From positions 137,095,501 through 137,159,500 of the forward strand of contig NC_084461.1 in assembly GCF_027409185.1 (NCBI RefSeq): a stretch of 64,000 bases of DNA, in the 5' to 3' direction. This stretch comes from Cynocephalus volans. Taxonomy: Eukaryota; Chordata; Mammalia; Dermoptera; Cynocephalidae. Below, piece by piece: positions 1 through 11,355 of this stretch. Made by a program: the position numbers and the translations under genes. Under the pieces are notes generated by a model, which saw nothing but the letters and a program-made list of their open reading frames with translations, searched no databases and had not been told where the DNA came from. Each line of letters opens with the position of its first letter. Position 1 is the first letter of the stretch.

Positions 1-105
1 TCGTGGCATGGGTGAGAGGCTCTGGAGCTGTGAGACTGAGGGCCTTTCAGGGGCTGATGGCCACAGGCCTTCCCTGGTTGCTGACCCCTCTCTCTGCCTC
101 TGCAG

Positions 106-311
106 TTCCCACCGATGCCCTGGCCAACAAGTTGTTTGGTGCTCCTGAGCCTTCCACCATCGCCCGCTCTTTACCAACCACTGTCCCAGAGTCACCAAAT
201 TATCGCAATGCCAGAACTCCCCGCACTCCCCGTACACCACAGCTCAAAGACTCAAGCCAGACATCACGGTTTTACCCAGTGGTGAAAGAAGGACGGACAC
301 TAGATGCCAAG
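106..311 (+). CDS. LARP1: LARP1 coding exon (window exon 1)
   Basis: Acceptor ctctgcctctgcag ends at 105 and donor gtgagg starts at 312. Length is 206 nt; it enters with two bases completing a Val codon and leaves in phase 0. It encodes [17 protein letters not shown] through EGRTLDAK, the linker before DM15, rich in Pro, Thr and Arg ([10 protein letters not shown]), typical of the disordered LARP1 segment that carries phosphosites. Confidence 0.93.
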
Positions 312-3300
312 GTGAGGCACTCCTGCTGGGTTGCTAAGAGTCTTGGGCCCACTTTACAGTATTCCAGAATTTTGCTTCTCTCCCTTGTCTGAGCCAAGAA
401 AGTGCCACATCCCCTACCTGCTTTTTGTTCTTAGGCTGGAGGGTTCACCCAGGATTGAGTGACCACATCTACAAAATAGACTGGGTGTGGGAGTGGTGGC
501 CCCATGTAGCCATGAAAAGGCCTAAGGAGCACTGACCAGGTGTGAGTTCTCGGGCAAATCATTTTAGGTCCAAGCCTTGATGTCTTTACCTGTGAAGTAG
601 GCATATCAGTTCCTAGCTCACAACTGTGAACATTATGTGAGAGAATAGATATGAAAATGCTTTTGTAAAATGTGAGGTACCACGCACATACGAGCATCTT
701 AGTCCTATGAGTGCTTGGTGCCTATCATAGTTGTGGGAATACAAGTAATAATAAATCCTGGACTGACCTTGGCAGATGCCTCGAAAAAGGAAGACAAGAC
801 ACAGCTCGAACCCACCCTTGGAGAGTCATGTGGGCTGGGTAATGGATTCCCGAGAGCACAGGCCCCGGACTGCTTCCATCAGGTATTTGGGACCCTGGGG
901 GAGGAGAGACCGGGTTGCCTGTGGGATGGATGGGAGAGCCATGAAATTGACGAGACCAGGAAGAGTGGACTGAAAATTAAAGGAACCGCCATTTAAATCT
1001 AAAAAAACAGTAGTGTGGAAAGCTTAGTCCAAGATTTGGGAAGGGGAAGGCTTCTTTTTAAAGAAGTGGTATGTGGCCACATGAGACCAGATTTTAGTAT
1101 ACTCAGAGACAGAATATCTCTGAGTTGATTTCCAAGCCTATTATCTGTTGCCTACCTAAGGGAGGATAGCCAGGTAGTTGAATAAAGATACAGATTCTTT
1201 GGCCCCATGCAAGATCTACTGACTCAGCTTCTGGGGGTAGGGCCCCAGACTCCTTTTTATTTATTTTCAATGAAATGGCCCCAGTGTTTGTTCCCTTCTG
1301 ATGGGAGCCACTGAACTATGTATTCTCCCTGCAGAGAGAGCACAGACTGAAAATAGGCATGATTTTGAAAAAAGTATGGATGGATTGACCCATGATGGCT
1401 TTTTAAGAAAGCTGAATGTTAAAAGTTAAGTAAATAAATGATTAAAAGCTTAGGTTTTGCCATTAGACAGAACATTGCCATTAGATAGCTCCATGACCCT
1501 GGAAGAGTCTCCCAGTCTCTGAGTCTCAATGACCTCCTCGTAAAACCCTCTAGGGGTTGATGCAAAGACTTAAATCAGACCTAGGGATATAAGTTAAGGG
1601 CCTAGCACAGTGCCTCTGGGCCTCCTTGTTTGGTGCCCTATGAGAGGCTGGATTTTGGCTGATGGAAGGGATCAGAGAGATCCCTCCTAACTTTATGGTA
1701 GGGCTGTTGTGAGGAACCCAGTGACACCATCTCTCTCGTGGCCTCTGTAGCTCCAGCCCCTCAGAAGGGACACCTGCAGTTGGCAGCTATGGCTGTACCC
1801 CTCAGTCACTGCCCAAGTTCCAGCATCCTTCCCATGAGCTGCTTAAGGAAAACGGCTTCACACAACACGTCTACCACAAGTATCGTAGGCGCTGCCTTAA
1901 CGGTAAGAAGTGCAGGCAGAAAGGGGCCATTACTTTGAGACCCAGAGTGTAGGGCTGGGGTTGGTGGGGGTGGGAGGAGTAGGTTACTCTGTTTTCTGTG
2001 ACCTCAGAGCAAGAAGTGACATGACTTTACAGCAAGAAAGATTGAAGTTAGACTTAGGCCAGGTAGTTCTTATTTTTTTACTTATTTATGGGGATTTTTT
2101 GCAGTTAGCCAGTAAAGGGATCCAAACCTGTGACTCTGGTGTTATAAGGCTGTGTTCTAACCAATGAAGCTAACTGATCAGCCCCTTGGCCAGGTAGTTT
2201 TAAATGCAGGAAGCTAAGGAAACGTGGCACTCAGAACAGGGTTGCCAAGTGATGGCTTGTTGGCCAAATCCAACTGGTGGTCTGTTTTTATACGGCCCTA
2301 GAGCTAAGAACATTTTTTATGTTTTTAAGGCGTTGTGGGGATAAAGGAATTTGTGACAGAAAGTATATGTCGCCTGCAAGGCCTGAAATATTTACTGTGT
2401 ATGATGCCATGGCTTTTAGTGTATTCAGAGTTGTGCATCCATCACTAGAATCAATTTTAGAACATTTCATTAAGCCAAAAAAGAAACCCTCTACCCCTTA
2501 CCAGTCACTCCCCATTCCACATACTACCCCTCTCCATCCCTCCCCTTCACTCCTCCCAGCTGTGTGAAACTGCCAGTCTACTTTGTGTCTCTATGGATCT
2601 GCCCATTCTAGACATTTCACATAAATGGAATTATACTGTATATATATGTGGTCCTTTGTGACTGGCTTCTTTCCCTGAGTCTATTTTTAAGGTTAGGCAG
2701 TGTTGTAGCATATGGCAGTCTTTATTCCTTTTCATTGCCAGATATATTCCATTTTATGGATATATAATATTTTATTTACCCATTCATCAGTTGATGGACT
2801 TTTGGGTTGTTTTTACCTTTTGTCTATCATGAATAATGCTAGACGTACGTGAATGTGCACATTCACGTACAAGTTTTCTTACAGACATAGGTTTTTATCT
2901 ATCTTGGGTAGAAGGGTAGTGTTGCTGGATCATATGTAACTATGTTTAACCTTTTGAGGAACTTCAAAACTTTTTCAAAGTGCAAGCACTATTTTATAAC
3001 CTAGCAGCAATACATGAAGGTTCTGATTTTTTCACATCCTCCCAACACTTGTTAATGTCTGTCTTTTATTATAGCCATTCTAGTGGATGTGAAGTGTTAT
3101 CTCCTTATGGTTTTGATTTGTATTTTTCTGACAGCTAATGAAGTTGAGCATTTTTTTAAATGTGTTTATTGGCCATTTGTATCTCTTTTGTGGAGAAATG
3201 TCTGTTCGGACCTTTTTAAAACTGGATTATGTCTTATTAACTTGTAGCAGTTCTTTATATATTCTAGATTCAAGTCCCTTGTCAGATACAGGATTTGTGG

Positions 3301-6300
3301 GTTGTCTTTTCACTTTCTTGATGAACAAAGGTTTTCACTTTTAATGATGTCCATTTATTTTGTTGCTTGTGCTTTTGGTGTTGTGTATTGTTTTTTGATG
3401 TTACCATTTTATACTTGTTAATATTATAGGACTCCTGAGATAATTATTGGTACTGAGCCAAATATAATGTATTAGAATTTACAAATTATTTGTTCATGCT
3501 TTGCCTTGTTCTGACTACTCTTGAAAGTGATACCAGTTCAGATGAAGAGCTAGACCAATGACATGATTCAGAAGCTGGTGGCACCTGCATCTGGTGAGGC
3601 TCAGGTCCAGTGCCTAGCAGCCGGGCCTGACACGGAGTCACACAGTAGTAGTGCTCAATAAATACCTGCTGAGTGACTGAAGTGGCAGATGATGAGCAAG
3701 GGAATTTGGAGGTACAGGAGAAAGGACCAAGTTCTTAGGTTGCAGGATCCTTAGTCCCCAAAGCAAGGGGAATATGATCTGAGGTGTGTCTTTCCTCCTT
3801 CCTTCTCCATCAGAGCGGAAACGCTTGGGCATTGGCCAGTCTCAGGAGATGAACACTCTCTTCCGCTTCTGGTCCTTTTTCCTCCGAGATCACTTCAACA
3901 AAAAGATGTACGAGGAGTTCAAGCAGCTGGCTTTGGAAGATGCCAAAGAAGGCTACAGGTGAGGGGATGGGGCGGAGGCTCTCCCGGTGCTGGGGGTGAG
4001 GAGTCCCCAGCAGGTGCTCTCAAAACTGCAGCTGGAAATCCATTGCATGTGTATGTAGTTAATATACTTTATAAGAAAATATTTTAAAATGAGTACTGTA
4101 TTCATTATGGTTCTAATTTGAAAGTTTAAAAGGTCATATAGTGAAAAGTTTCCTCACCCATCTTCCTGCCACTTAGTTTCTTTCCCCACAGGCAACCAGT
4201 ATTGTTAGAATCTCGTGGGTCCTTTCTAAAAATACTTAATACCTGTGTAAGCAAGTACCTATCTATGCAGTCTCCCATGCTGCCACCACCCCCTTTCTGT
4301 TTACACAAAAGATGGTCTACATTATATATTCTTTTGTACCTTGCTGCTGCTGCTTTTTTTTTTCTCCTTAATGCTGTATTTTGGAAATCATTCCATATCT
4401 GTACATAAATAACTTTTCTGTTTTATAGCCTGTAACATGGTCTTACACACTGTATGGACATATCATGATTTACTTAACCAGTCTCCTATTAACAGATACT
4501 TAGGTTGTTTTCAATATTTTACCATACAAAACTTTTTTAAGACCCTATTTCTCACCTCCACCCCCAATTTTCAAAGTAAAATGTGCTCTCTGTAAGCAAT
4601 TTGAAAAGTACAGAAATGTTTGAAGAAGGTGGGGAAAACATCCTTCAGTCCAGAGACAACAAGTGTTAATGTTCTTCCATCAAGCTCGCCAGTCTCTTAC
4701 TGGCAGAGTTAATATATTAGATTATCTTGTGAATGCCTTTTTGTGTCTTATTTTTATTTATCATTTATAAGCATGAACATTTTTCCTTGTCATTAAAATA
4801 TTTAACTTCTTTTTCTTCTTACAGAGGTTATTAATATGCCTTAAGCTTGTCTTTCCAGACTTTGTGTGTATGTGTAGATACAAAATTTACATATTTGTTT
4901 ACAAAAATGAGATCAGTCTGCATATACTTTGAAACCTCTTTTCCACTTGGTAGTTTATCATAAGCATCTTTCAATATCCATAAGTATAGTTACACTATAA
5001 TTTTTAGTAGGTTATATTCTATTGTATGGATTTACCTTGATTCTTAACCACTTCGCTATTCTTATTACATTTTATTCAGTAATAAAAAAGCTGTTGTGAA
5101 GAGCTTTGTACATCTGTAAAATCTAAATCTGCAGTTTTGGCTGTTTCCTTGGCCATATGCTCCTAGAAGTGAAGTTTCTGCTTTTATAATGAAAAAACCT
5201 GCTAGCTGGCATGGTCAAATGGCCTTGCAGAGAACTTAGACCAGGAATTGGCACACTTTTTCTGCAAAGGGACAGACAGTAAATAAATTGGGCTTTGTGG
5301 GCCATAAGATTTCTGTTCCAACTACTCAACTCTACTTTTGTAGCAGAAAGTAGCCATAGCAAGTAGATGTGGGTGGCGGCACAGAGTTTGCTGACACCTG
5401 GCAAACTATGAAGATTTAATGTTGGATCCACTTAGACTAGCTTTAAATGTTAGCCTTCTTAAAGCATATTTGCCATTTTTTCGATATAGCAGTAACACAT
5501 AGTTTAAACTGTTTCGTAGTTCCTCTGTTATGCAGGCACATTTCCCTATTTAACAGATGAAGAAACTGTGCCCTGATTTCACTGACGTGTTCTTCTACAG
5601 ATATGGTTTGGAGTGCCTTTTTCGATACTACAGTTATGGCCTGGAGAAGAAGTTCCGGCTAGACATATTCAAGGATTTCCAGGAGGAAACCATGAAGGAC
5701 TATGAAGCTGGTAAGAGCCAGAGTTGGGTCTCCACGATCCCTGGTCATCTAGGCCTTTTGCTGTCTCCCCATTTCAACATGGATCTCTCTATCATGCCAT
5801 GCTTCCCTCTCCTCTGAGCCTCTTTATTCTCATCTTCTTTTCACCAGCCCACCTTTTCTCTACCTCTCTCTCTTCTTTCCCTACAGGCCAACTCTATGGG
5901 CTGGAGAAGTTCTGGGCCTTCTTGAAATATTCCAAAGCCAAAAATTTGGACATTGACCCCAAACTGCAAGAATACCTCGGCAAATTCCGACGTCTTGAAG
6001 ACTTCCGAGTAGATGTGAGTAAAAATCTCTCTTCTTTCAAATCCCAGTTGTCCTGGAAAGAAAACAACCCGGAATCAGAATACCTGGGTTTTGATCCCAG
6101 TTGTGCCACAACCTCTGGGACCCTTCTCCCTACCCCCAATTTTGGCCTTAGTTTCTTCATCCTGTAAACTAGAAGGTGAGAATGGACAGTGAAGGCTACT
6201 TGGAAGGAATCATATGGTTGTTCCTGCCTCCCCTTCCCATGGTAGACATCGCTAAACCATCATAATGCTCTTTCCTTTTTATCTCATAACCTTCCTTGCT

Positions 6301-7832
6301 ACTGTGCCCCAGTTAGTCATTACTAGTTGATCACGATGAGTACCCAAGATAAATGTGTTTGCTCTTTCTGGAAAAGTCCAATTCTAACCCCAGAAGTTTA
6401 TTAATTCTGGTGTCTGGTTGTCCAGTCTTGGAGCAGTGCCTCAACAGTGACATCTAGTGGTGGGTCTGGGTTATTGCTACTGGATGTATCAAGGGAAGTG
6501 GTGGTTGAGTGGAGTAATTTGTTCAGTTGATTGAGCAGATACTGATTGGAACTGTCTGTGCTGGGTGCTTCAAGGACTCTAGAGATGAGTGAAAGACTTT
6601 TCTTCAGAGTTTACAGTGTAGTAGAGATCTCTGCTAGTCATGTTATTCCCTTCAAACCTTTTAGCAAGAAGGCAAATATAAGTAAATGGCAATAATAGTC
6701 CTCACATTTATTATTTAACGTCTTGCATTTATTGAGTTTTTACTGTGCCAAGCACTGTACTAGGCATTTTACATTGTCCTAATTCAACCCTTATGTGATG
6801 AAGTAGGCAGGGTTTATTTTTGTCATCATTATATGATGGGTAAACTGAGGCTCATGACCCCTCAGTGAGATAGTAGCAGAGCTGCTCAGGTCTCCTAGTA
6901 TAAAGATGAGTCTGTTTTCTTTCATCCCTAAGCACTTCCACCCTTGGAGAGGAGAGGGGGTACAAGTGCAAAGAATCTTTGTGATAGGTAGACCTGTTAA
7001 GATGGAACAAAAAGGGCTCAGCCTTGGCGCTCAAAACGGGAAGGAAATGGCTTCAAGGTTTACAGGATTTTTGGTAGTGATGGGGCCAAACTGGATCATG
7101 TTCTGATGCTTAGTTCAGTGTCCTCTTTAGAGCCTTGAGGGGAATGAGCTGATCCCCAGGAGCATCTGGGCCTTCTAAGCTGAGAAATCTCAGCATACTA
7201 CATGCCATATTCCACACTTCATCTTCTGTGCAAGAGAGCCCATCTCAGAAGAGGAGCAGAAACTTGTATGGAGAAAAGCCTGGCCTTTGAGGATAGATGG
7301 ACCTTAATTTTATCTTTGCCAATTACTAGCTATGGGACCCTGGACAAATTACTTTTCTGTGCTTCAGTTTCCTTGTCTGTAGTAAAAACAGATGATCATG
7401 TCCACATCAAAGGGTGTTATGGACCCCATGAGAGAATGTGCATACAATAGCACAGTGCATGGCATGGAGAAATGCTTAATAACTGGTAATACATTTTGAA
7501 GGTTAAACCCATTCATTATCTACATTTGGAGGTAGAGAGTAAGGGGTTTGTAGACAGCCCTTGCAAGAAAGGGTGTGTGGGTTGTGCCCCCTAATCACCC
7601 GTGACTCCCCCTTTTGTTGCAGCCCCCCATGGGTGAGGAGGGCAACCACAAGCGACACCCAGTGGTAGCAGGAGGTGGTGGCGGTGAGAGCAGGAAGCGG
7701 TGCCCCTCCCAGTCTTCCAGCAGGCCTGCCACCATGATCAGCCAACCCCCTACACCACCCACCGGCCAGCCCATCCGGGAAGATGCCAAATGGACAAGCC
7801 AGCACTCGGACACACAGACTTTGGGAAAGTGA
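106..7832 (+). CDS. LARP1: LARP1, C-terminal part (seven coding exons; 5' part outside window)
   Basis: La-related protein 1, an mTORC1-regulated cytoplasmic RNA-binding protein that represses and stabilises 5'TOP mRNAs. Joining exons 106-311, 776-882, 1751-1902, 3814-3958, 5601-5710, 5887-6014 and 7623-7832 gives one open frame of about 351 residues with every exon phase agreeing. The joined protein has the segment [15 protein letters not shown], then the three helical DM15 repeats (from [15 protein letters not shown] through [15 protein letters not shown] and [11 protein letters not shown] to [15 protein letters not shown]), then a Gly/Ser/Pro-rich tail ending TQTLGK. DM15 is known to bind the m7G cap and the first TOP nucleotides. 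The La module and upstream exons are outside the window. Sequence is very close to human LARP1 as remembered; no lesion is seen. LARP1B is a paralogue but fits the tail less well. Confidence 0.97.
776..882 (+). CDS. LARP1: LARP1 coding exon (window exon 2)
   Basis: Acceptor ccttggcag ends at 775 and donor gtattt follows 882. It encodes [18 protein letters not shown] then a basic [12 protein letters not shown] stretch (107 nt, phase 0 in, two bases left over). The first codon is ATG but it is internal to the protein. Confidence 0.92.
1751..1902 (+). CDS. LARP1: LARP1 coding exon (window exon 3), start of DM15
   Basis: 152 nt between cctctgtag and gtaagaag. It encodes [19 protein letters not shown], then [20 protein letters not shown], the first DM15 helices. 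One base carries over at the 3' end and completes Glu with the next exon. Confidence 0.93.
2069..2187 (-). mobile_element. CYN-like tRNA-Ile SINE, monomer
   Basis: Minus-strand copy: poly-T on the left, then the complement of the tRNA-like head (ggatccaaacc, ctctggtgttata, ctaaccaatgaagctaac). Flanked by the direct repeat ggccaggtagtt at 2057-2068 and 2188-2199, a 12-bp target-site duplication. Confidence 0.85.
2410..3420 (-). mobile_element. Old L1 3' region, antisense
   Basis: Carries the complement of the well-known L1M 3' end, for example gttgctggatcatatg, ggccatttgtatctc and ggagaaatgtctgttc. It is degraded, with no usable ORF, and lies in LARP1 intron sequence. Confidence 0.75.
3814..3958 (+). 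CDS. LARP1: LARP1 coding exon (window exon 4), DM15A/B
   Basis: 145 nt between ccttctccatcag and gtgagggg. It encodes [20 protein letters not shown], then [20 protein letters not shown] and DAKEGY. This is the end of repeat A and the start of repeat B of the DM15 region. Confidence 0.94.
4380..5200 (-). mobile_element. Old L1 3' region, antisense (degraded)
   Basis: Phrases such as aaccagtctcctatta, ttaggttgttttcaa and attctattgtatgga match the complement of older L1 3'UTRs in order. It is very diverged. Confidence 0.5.
5240..5405. mobile_element. hAT-type DNA transposon fossil
   Basis: The block ggcacactttttctgc ... gggctttgtgggccat ... caactactcaactct ... ttgctgacacctgg matches a common mammalian MER-type hAT fossil with TIRs near CAGGGGTCGGCAAAC. 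The family name is not certain. Confidence 0.55.
5601..5710 (+). CDS. LARP1: LARP1 coding exon (window exon 5), DM15B
   Basis: 110 nt between tgttcttctacag and gtaagagcc. It encodes [20 protein letters not shown] followed by [16 protein letters not shown]. The conserved Arg/Tyr-rich helix of this segment is part of the known cap-binding face. Confidence 0.94.
5887..6014 (+). CDS. LARP1: LARP1 coding exon (window exon 6), DM15C
   Basis: 128 nt between tttccctacag and gtgagtaaa. It encodes [20 protein letters not shown] then [20 protein letters not shown] and RVD, the third DM15 repeat. Confidence 0.94.
6690..6900. repeat. MIR-like SINE remnant
   Basis: Core phrases ttattgagtttttactgtgc, caagcactgtactagg and gggtaaactgaggctc are typical of mammalian-wide MIR elements. 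Confidence 0.6.
7285..7500. repeat. MIR-like SINE remnant
   Basis: Contains gccaattactagctatggg, ctggacaaattactt and cttcagtttccttgtct, the usual MIR core, then a decayed tail. Confidence 0.6.
7623..7832 (+). CDS. LARP1: LARP1 last coding exon with stop
   Basis: Acceptor cttttgttgcag ends at 7622. The frame runs [20 protein letters not shown] to DTQTLGK and stops at TGA 7830-7832. It is a low-complexity Gly/Ser/Pro tail after DM15. Confidence 0.94.
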   Translation, partial: PPMGEEGNHKRHPVVAGGGGGESRKRCPSQSSSRPATMISQPPTPPTGQPIREDAKWTSQHSDTQTLGK

Positions 7833-8106
7833 AAAGCCCCTTTAGTCCTGGGGTTAGAGGGGGGTAAAGGGATGGGATGGGTAAGAGTCCATGGGGATGC
7901 CCAGTCCCAGGAGAGGGGACAGAGAAAGGACAGGCCTGGAGTTATTAGCTTGGGCCTTCGTGCTGTGTAGCAACGTGTACACCATTTGGGCTATCAGAGG
8001 TACCCCTGGGCATGAGCCTCCACATACCCTTTCCCCTCCTCTCTCTATGACACTTCACACCCTAGCTTCTTCTAAGGGGGGAGGGAAAAGGGGGAGATTT
8101 TTTTTT

Positions 8107-8130
8107 TATATATATATATATATATATATC
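8107..8130. repeat. (AT)n dinucleotide run in LARP1 3'UTR
   Basis: About 24 bases of alternating T/A directly after a poly-T run; the transcript could form a short perfect AU hairpin here. Confidence 0.8.
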
Positions 8131-10735
8131 AAGTTTTAAATTATTGATAGTTTGTCTGGATTACCAAAATCACTCTGCAGCCCTTCCTGTGGCTGATTTG
8201 GCTGCAACCCTGGTCCCCACCCATAGCCTCCTTCTGTTCCCCCTCAAGCCAACTATGCAGCCCATAAGAAGGCCCTGAGGGCCCCATTGCCCAGCACTGT
8301 CCCATGGAAGGCTCTTGCAGTACCCCGGGCCCTAGGAGCACCAGCCCCTTGATCATCTGGGGTTTTCCATCACCATGTTCTCTCCCTGCTGTCCCCACCA
8401 TGCCCTTCTGCCATTTTCTGGGAGAAGGAAACCAAAGGATCTAAAAGTGTGGGGGTTGGGGGAAGGTTTCAGCCTCTCTCCTCTCCCCACGCCCCATACT
8501 CCCCAGCCCAGAGAGACGCTGCTCATACCAGAAAAGACTATTGAAAGATGATTTATTTTATTTTTCTCTGACCTTTCCATCCTGGGGAAAACGGGAGGGG
8601 GGGGGGAGAGAAAAAAAAGACAAATCGATCATAAAAAAAATCAGCCCCACCTAATCCACAGAAAGTGATGTCTTTCCCCTCCCCTTGGAATTTTTTTGTT
8701 TTGTTCTTGGAAATAATATTTTTTTAAAAGTTGCCTTATTGTGGAGCGGGAATCTGAAATACCCAAATGCCTGTTTTCCTCGGTGGAGTCAACCTGAAGA
8801 GTTCCCACCTTCTCTGGATGTGCCTGGGCTTGGATTGGCTAGAATCTTTCTCTGGACTGAGTTGCATGTACAATGCCTCCTGCCTGGAGGTAAGAGAGTT
8901 GAGGGCGGCTTGTATCACAGCCGTTCCCGAAATATCCCTGCTATTGCATCATTTGAAGCTGACGTCCTGTGTCTGTACACTGCTGCCATTGTTGTGTCCT
9001 TGCTCTGCTTGCTGTTGCCTCATGCCAGGCCCCATCCTGCCGTGACACCTTTTATTCTACCCTTGGAATCCCAAGGCCAAGTTTGCTTCAAACTGTTGGA
9101 GAACACAGTTGGCCTGGATCTGGAACACACTTGTTTTCAGCTCAAATGTCTCCCCGACCCCAGAGGGGAAAGGTGAACACCTGGCAGCTGGGGCTTGGAA
9201 ATGTTTCTTGTGTTGTCCTGAAAGATCTCTGAGACCTCATGGAGGGCTTCATCTCTCATAAAAGGTCGAGAAAGATGCCATTCTCCTCCTAGGGTTTGTG
9301 GGGTCTCTCCCTCTTGCATCCCCCTTCTGCAAGCCATCTATCTCTGCCCACCCTCCAGTTGACCCCGCCTGGGAACGAAGGGATGAGGAGGAGTTGGGGG
9401 CTGGGGGAATCCTGCCAGTTGGGAAGCCCTGTGGCAGGAAGGTATATGTGGACATAGAGTATACCTGACTTCTCTTCTCCAGCCACTGACTGCCTGCCTA
9501 TGTTGGGCTGTGAATGACAATGGAATGGCTGGAGTCTACTGTCGTCAGAAGCTAGGGAGGGTGATGAAGGACTGGCCCACACAGACTGGGATGTGTGCTG
9601 GGGATGGGTATGATTACGTGTTCACCCCCAGTGGGAACACAGAAAAGTTTGTGCTCTTGTTGCTCAGTTACTGAAACTTCTTTGGCCTTCCATTTTAACT
9701 GGTTCCTCTGTTGGGCCAAAAAGTTGGGAGTAGGAGGAGAGTATCCCAGGCCAACAAGGGCTTGCTCTCTATTTTGGGTACCTTGTTGCTTTTAGCCTGT
9801 GCCCACCCCCTATGTTTGTTTTCCCAGTGGTTAGTATGTGGGAAGCCCATCTGAGTTTCTGTGATCCTATTGTCTCGAACCAAGGATGAGTGTCAGGGCT
9901 TTGCTCCAACAGTGGGATCTGAGGTCTTTCCCTACCCAGTCTGGTGCCTGCCCCACATTGTACCAGACACTGGACTCCTGGACCCCCCTCCTCCATCTCT
10001 GTTCCCCTTTTCTTTCCTTCGGGTTACTCAGCCTTGTACTGTATCCAGCACCACAGAAACCTCAGTGTTTGTCCTCTGCTGGGTTTGGAGGCACAAGGAA
10101 GCCTTGGGGGTGTGGAGAAAGGCTGTTCTTAATCTAGAGTGTATTCCCAGGCCAGGGAGCTGCTATCCTCTCCCTGATCCTCTCCACAGGTACCCCTGAA
10201 AGAGGGAGCCCCTTTGAGGTGGGGAGGTGGACTTCATCTCAACCATAGGCTGGGGTGGGGGGTGGGGCTTTTTTTTTTTTTTTGGTTATATGTTAGGAGT
10301 TAATGTTGCAAAGAGTAGTTTACATCTTCACTTTCTGAAGACACTTGAATTTAGGACCGATGTATCTGTGACAAGCATGCCAGGAGTGGCAGGGGCCATC
10401 AGGGCTAGCCACTTCACACCCACTATCCTCCTGGAGATACAAGACCCGAGACACAAAGCAACAGCTGCCCAAACCCCTCTGTTCTATATCCTTCCAAGGT
10501 TGGTGCATGCCAACACAGCCATTGGGCATCAAACATCAGAAGGTCTGTGTGCCTCAGCCCTGTTAAGGGGCAGGTGTCTCTTTTTGCCCTCTCCTGAACC
10601 TGGGAGCAAATGCACTACCAGTAGAGAAGGGCAATCCTGCTCTGCCCCAGCCTGGACCCCTGGGGCTCAGAGAGAGGTGCTGAGCCCCCATGTCAAAGTT
10701 GTAAAATGTTTTTGTATTGTTCCATTGTAGCTCTT

Positions 10736-10757
10736 CCCCCCCCCCCCCCCCCCCCCC
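10736..10757. repeat. poly-C tract in LARP1 3'UTR
   Basis: An almost uninterrupted run of C of about 20 bases. As RNA it is a candidate site for poly(C)-binding proteins; its exact length is prone to sequencing error. Confidence 0.8.
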
Positions 10758-11332
10758 GCCCCCTTTCCTGATAATTGATTTTACAAAAGAAAGCAAGCTG
10801 CTCAGAAGGCCCTGGAAGTGAGGAGGAGGGGCAAGGAAGACAACTAGCTAGGGAAGGTGGCCGGGGGGGTTGCTTTTTGCCAAAAACCTAGGTAGAGTAT
10901 TCGGAATCATCTGGCACCCTCCTGAGTGGGACCCCAAAGTATCTCCTGGGGAAGGGTCCCTGGATTTTTCCCAGCCCCCACCCTCTCCTTAAGCCACGTT
11001 GATGGCAGAGGCAGGGAAGATAAGAACTTATAGCCTATTTCTCACTGGAGAGGAAAACTTCTCATCTGGCTTTGTGGAGAAGGTTCCACCTTACGCTCAT
11101 AGTACATTATCTTTACCATGTGCTAGGATATCACATTTAAAAGGACAAAAAAAAAAAAAAAGAAAGAAATGTAAAATACTTGAATGAGCTTGTATTATAA
11201 CGTTAATATTATTGAGAGTATCTGCTTTCCAGGCTGAAGTGATTGATTCATTCATTATTCTAGTCCTGCTTTAGTCCTTTGTAATTTGTGGTAATTATGC
11301 TTTTCTTTTTAATACAAAAAAAAATGTATAAA

Positions 11333-11338
11333 AATAAA
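11333..11338 (+). terminator. LARP1 polyadenylation signal
   Basis: Canonical AATAAA inside tgtataaaaataaaaac; cleavage is expected about 15-25 bases downstream. It is the last such hexamer before the convergent FAXDC2 unit. Confidence 0.7.
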
Positions 11339-11355
11339 AACTTGAAAAGGCAAAA

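Larger units (their letters stand above)
312..3813 (+). other. LARP1 introns between window exons 1-4
   Basis: Introns 312-775, 883-1750 and 1903-3813. The first two carry nothing I can name apart from a weak MIR-like stretch around 1470-1620. The third holds a minus-strand SINE (2069-2187) and an antisense L1 3' end (about 2410-3420). Confidence 0.7.
3959..5600 (+). other. LARP1 intron with two old transposon remnants
   Basis: Contains a degraded antisense L1 3' end (about 4380-5200) and a hAT-type DNA transposon fossil (about 5240-5405). The rest shows nothing recognisable. Confidence 0.6.
6015..7622 (+). other. LARP1 intron before the last coding exon
   Basis: Holds two MIR-like blocks (about 6690-6900 and 7285-7500); the remainder shows no feature I can name. 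Confidence 0.6.
7833..11355 (+). other. LARP1: LARP1 3'UTR
   Basis: From the TGA to just past the AATAAA at 11333 there is about 3.5 kb without a further gene or interspersed repeat that I recognise. It includes an AT dinucleotide run (8107-8130), a G-rich run near 8592, a poly-C run (10736-10757) and AU-rich stretches near the end. The 3' end is inferred from the signal, not from transcripts. Confidence 0.75.

Noticed and set aside
9289-10199. Several 60-112-codon frames on both strands in LARP1 3'UTR
   Set aside because: No conserved motif; they lie after the stop and overlap each other.
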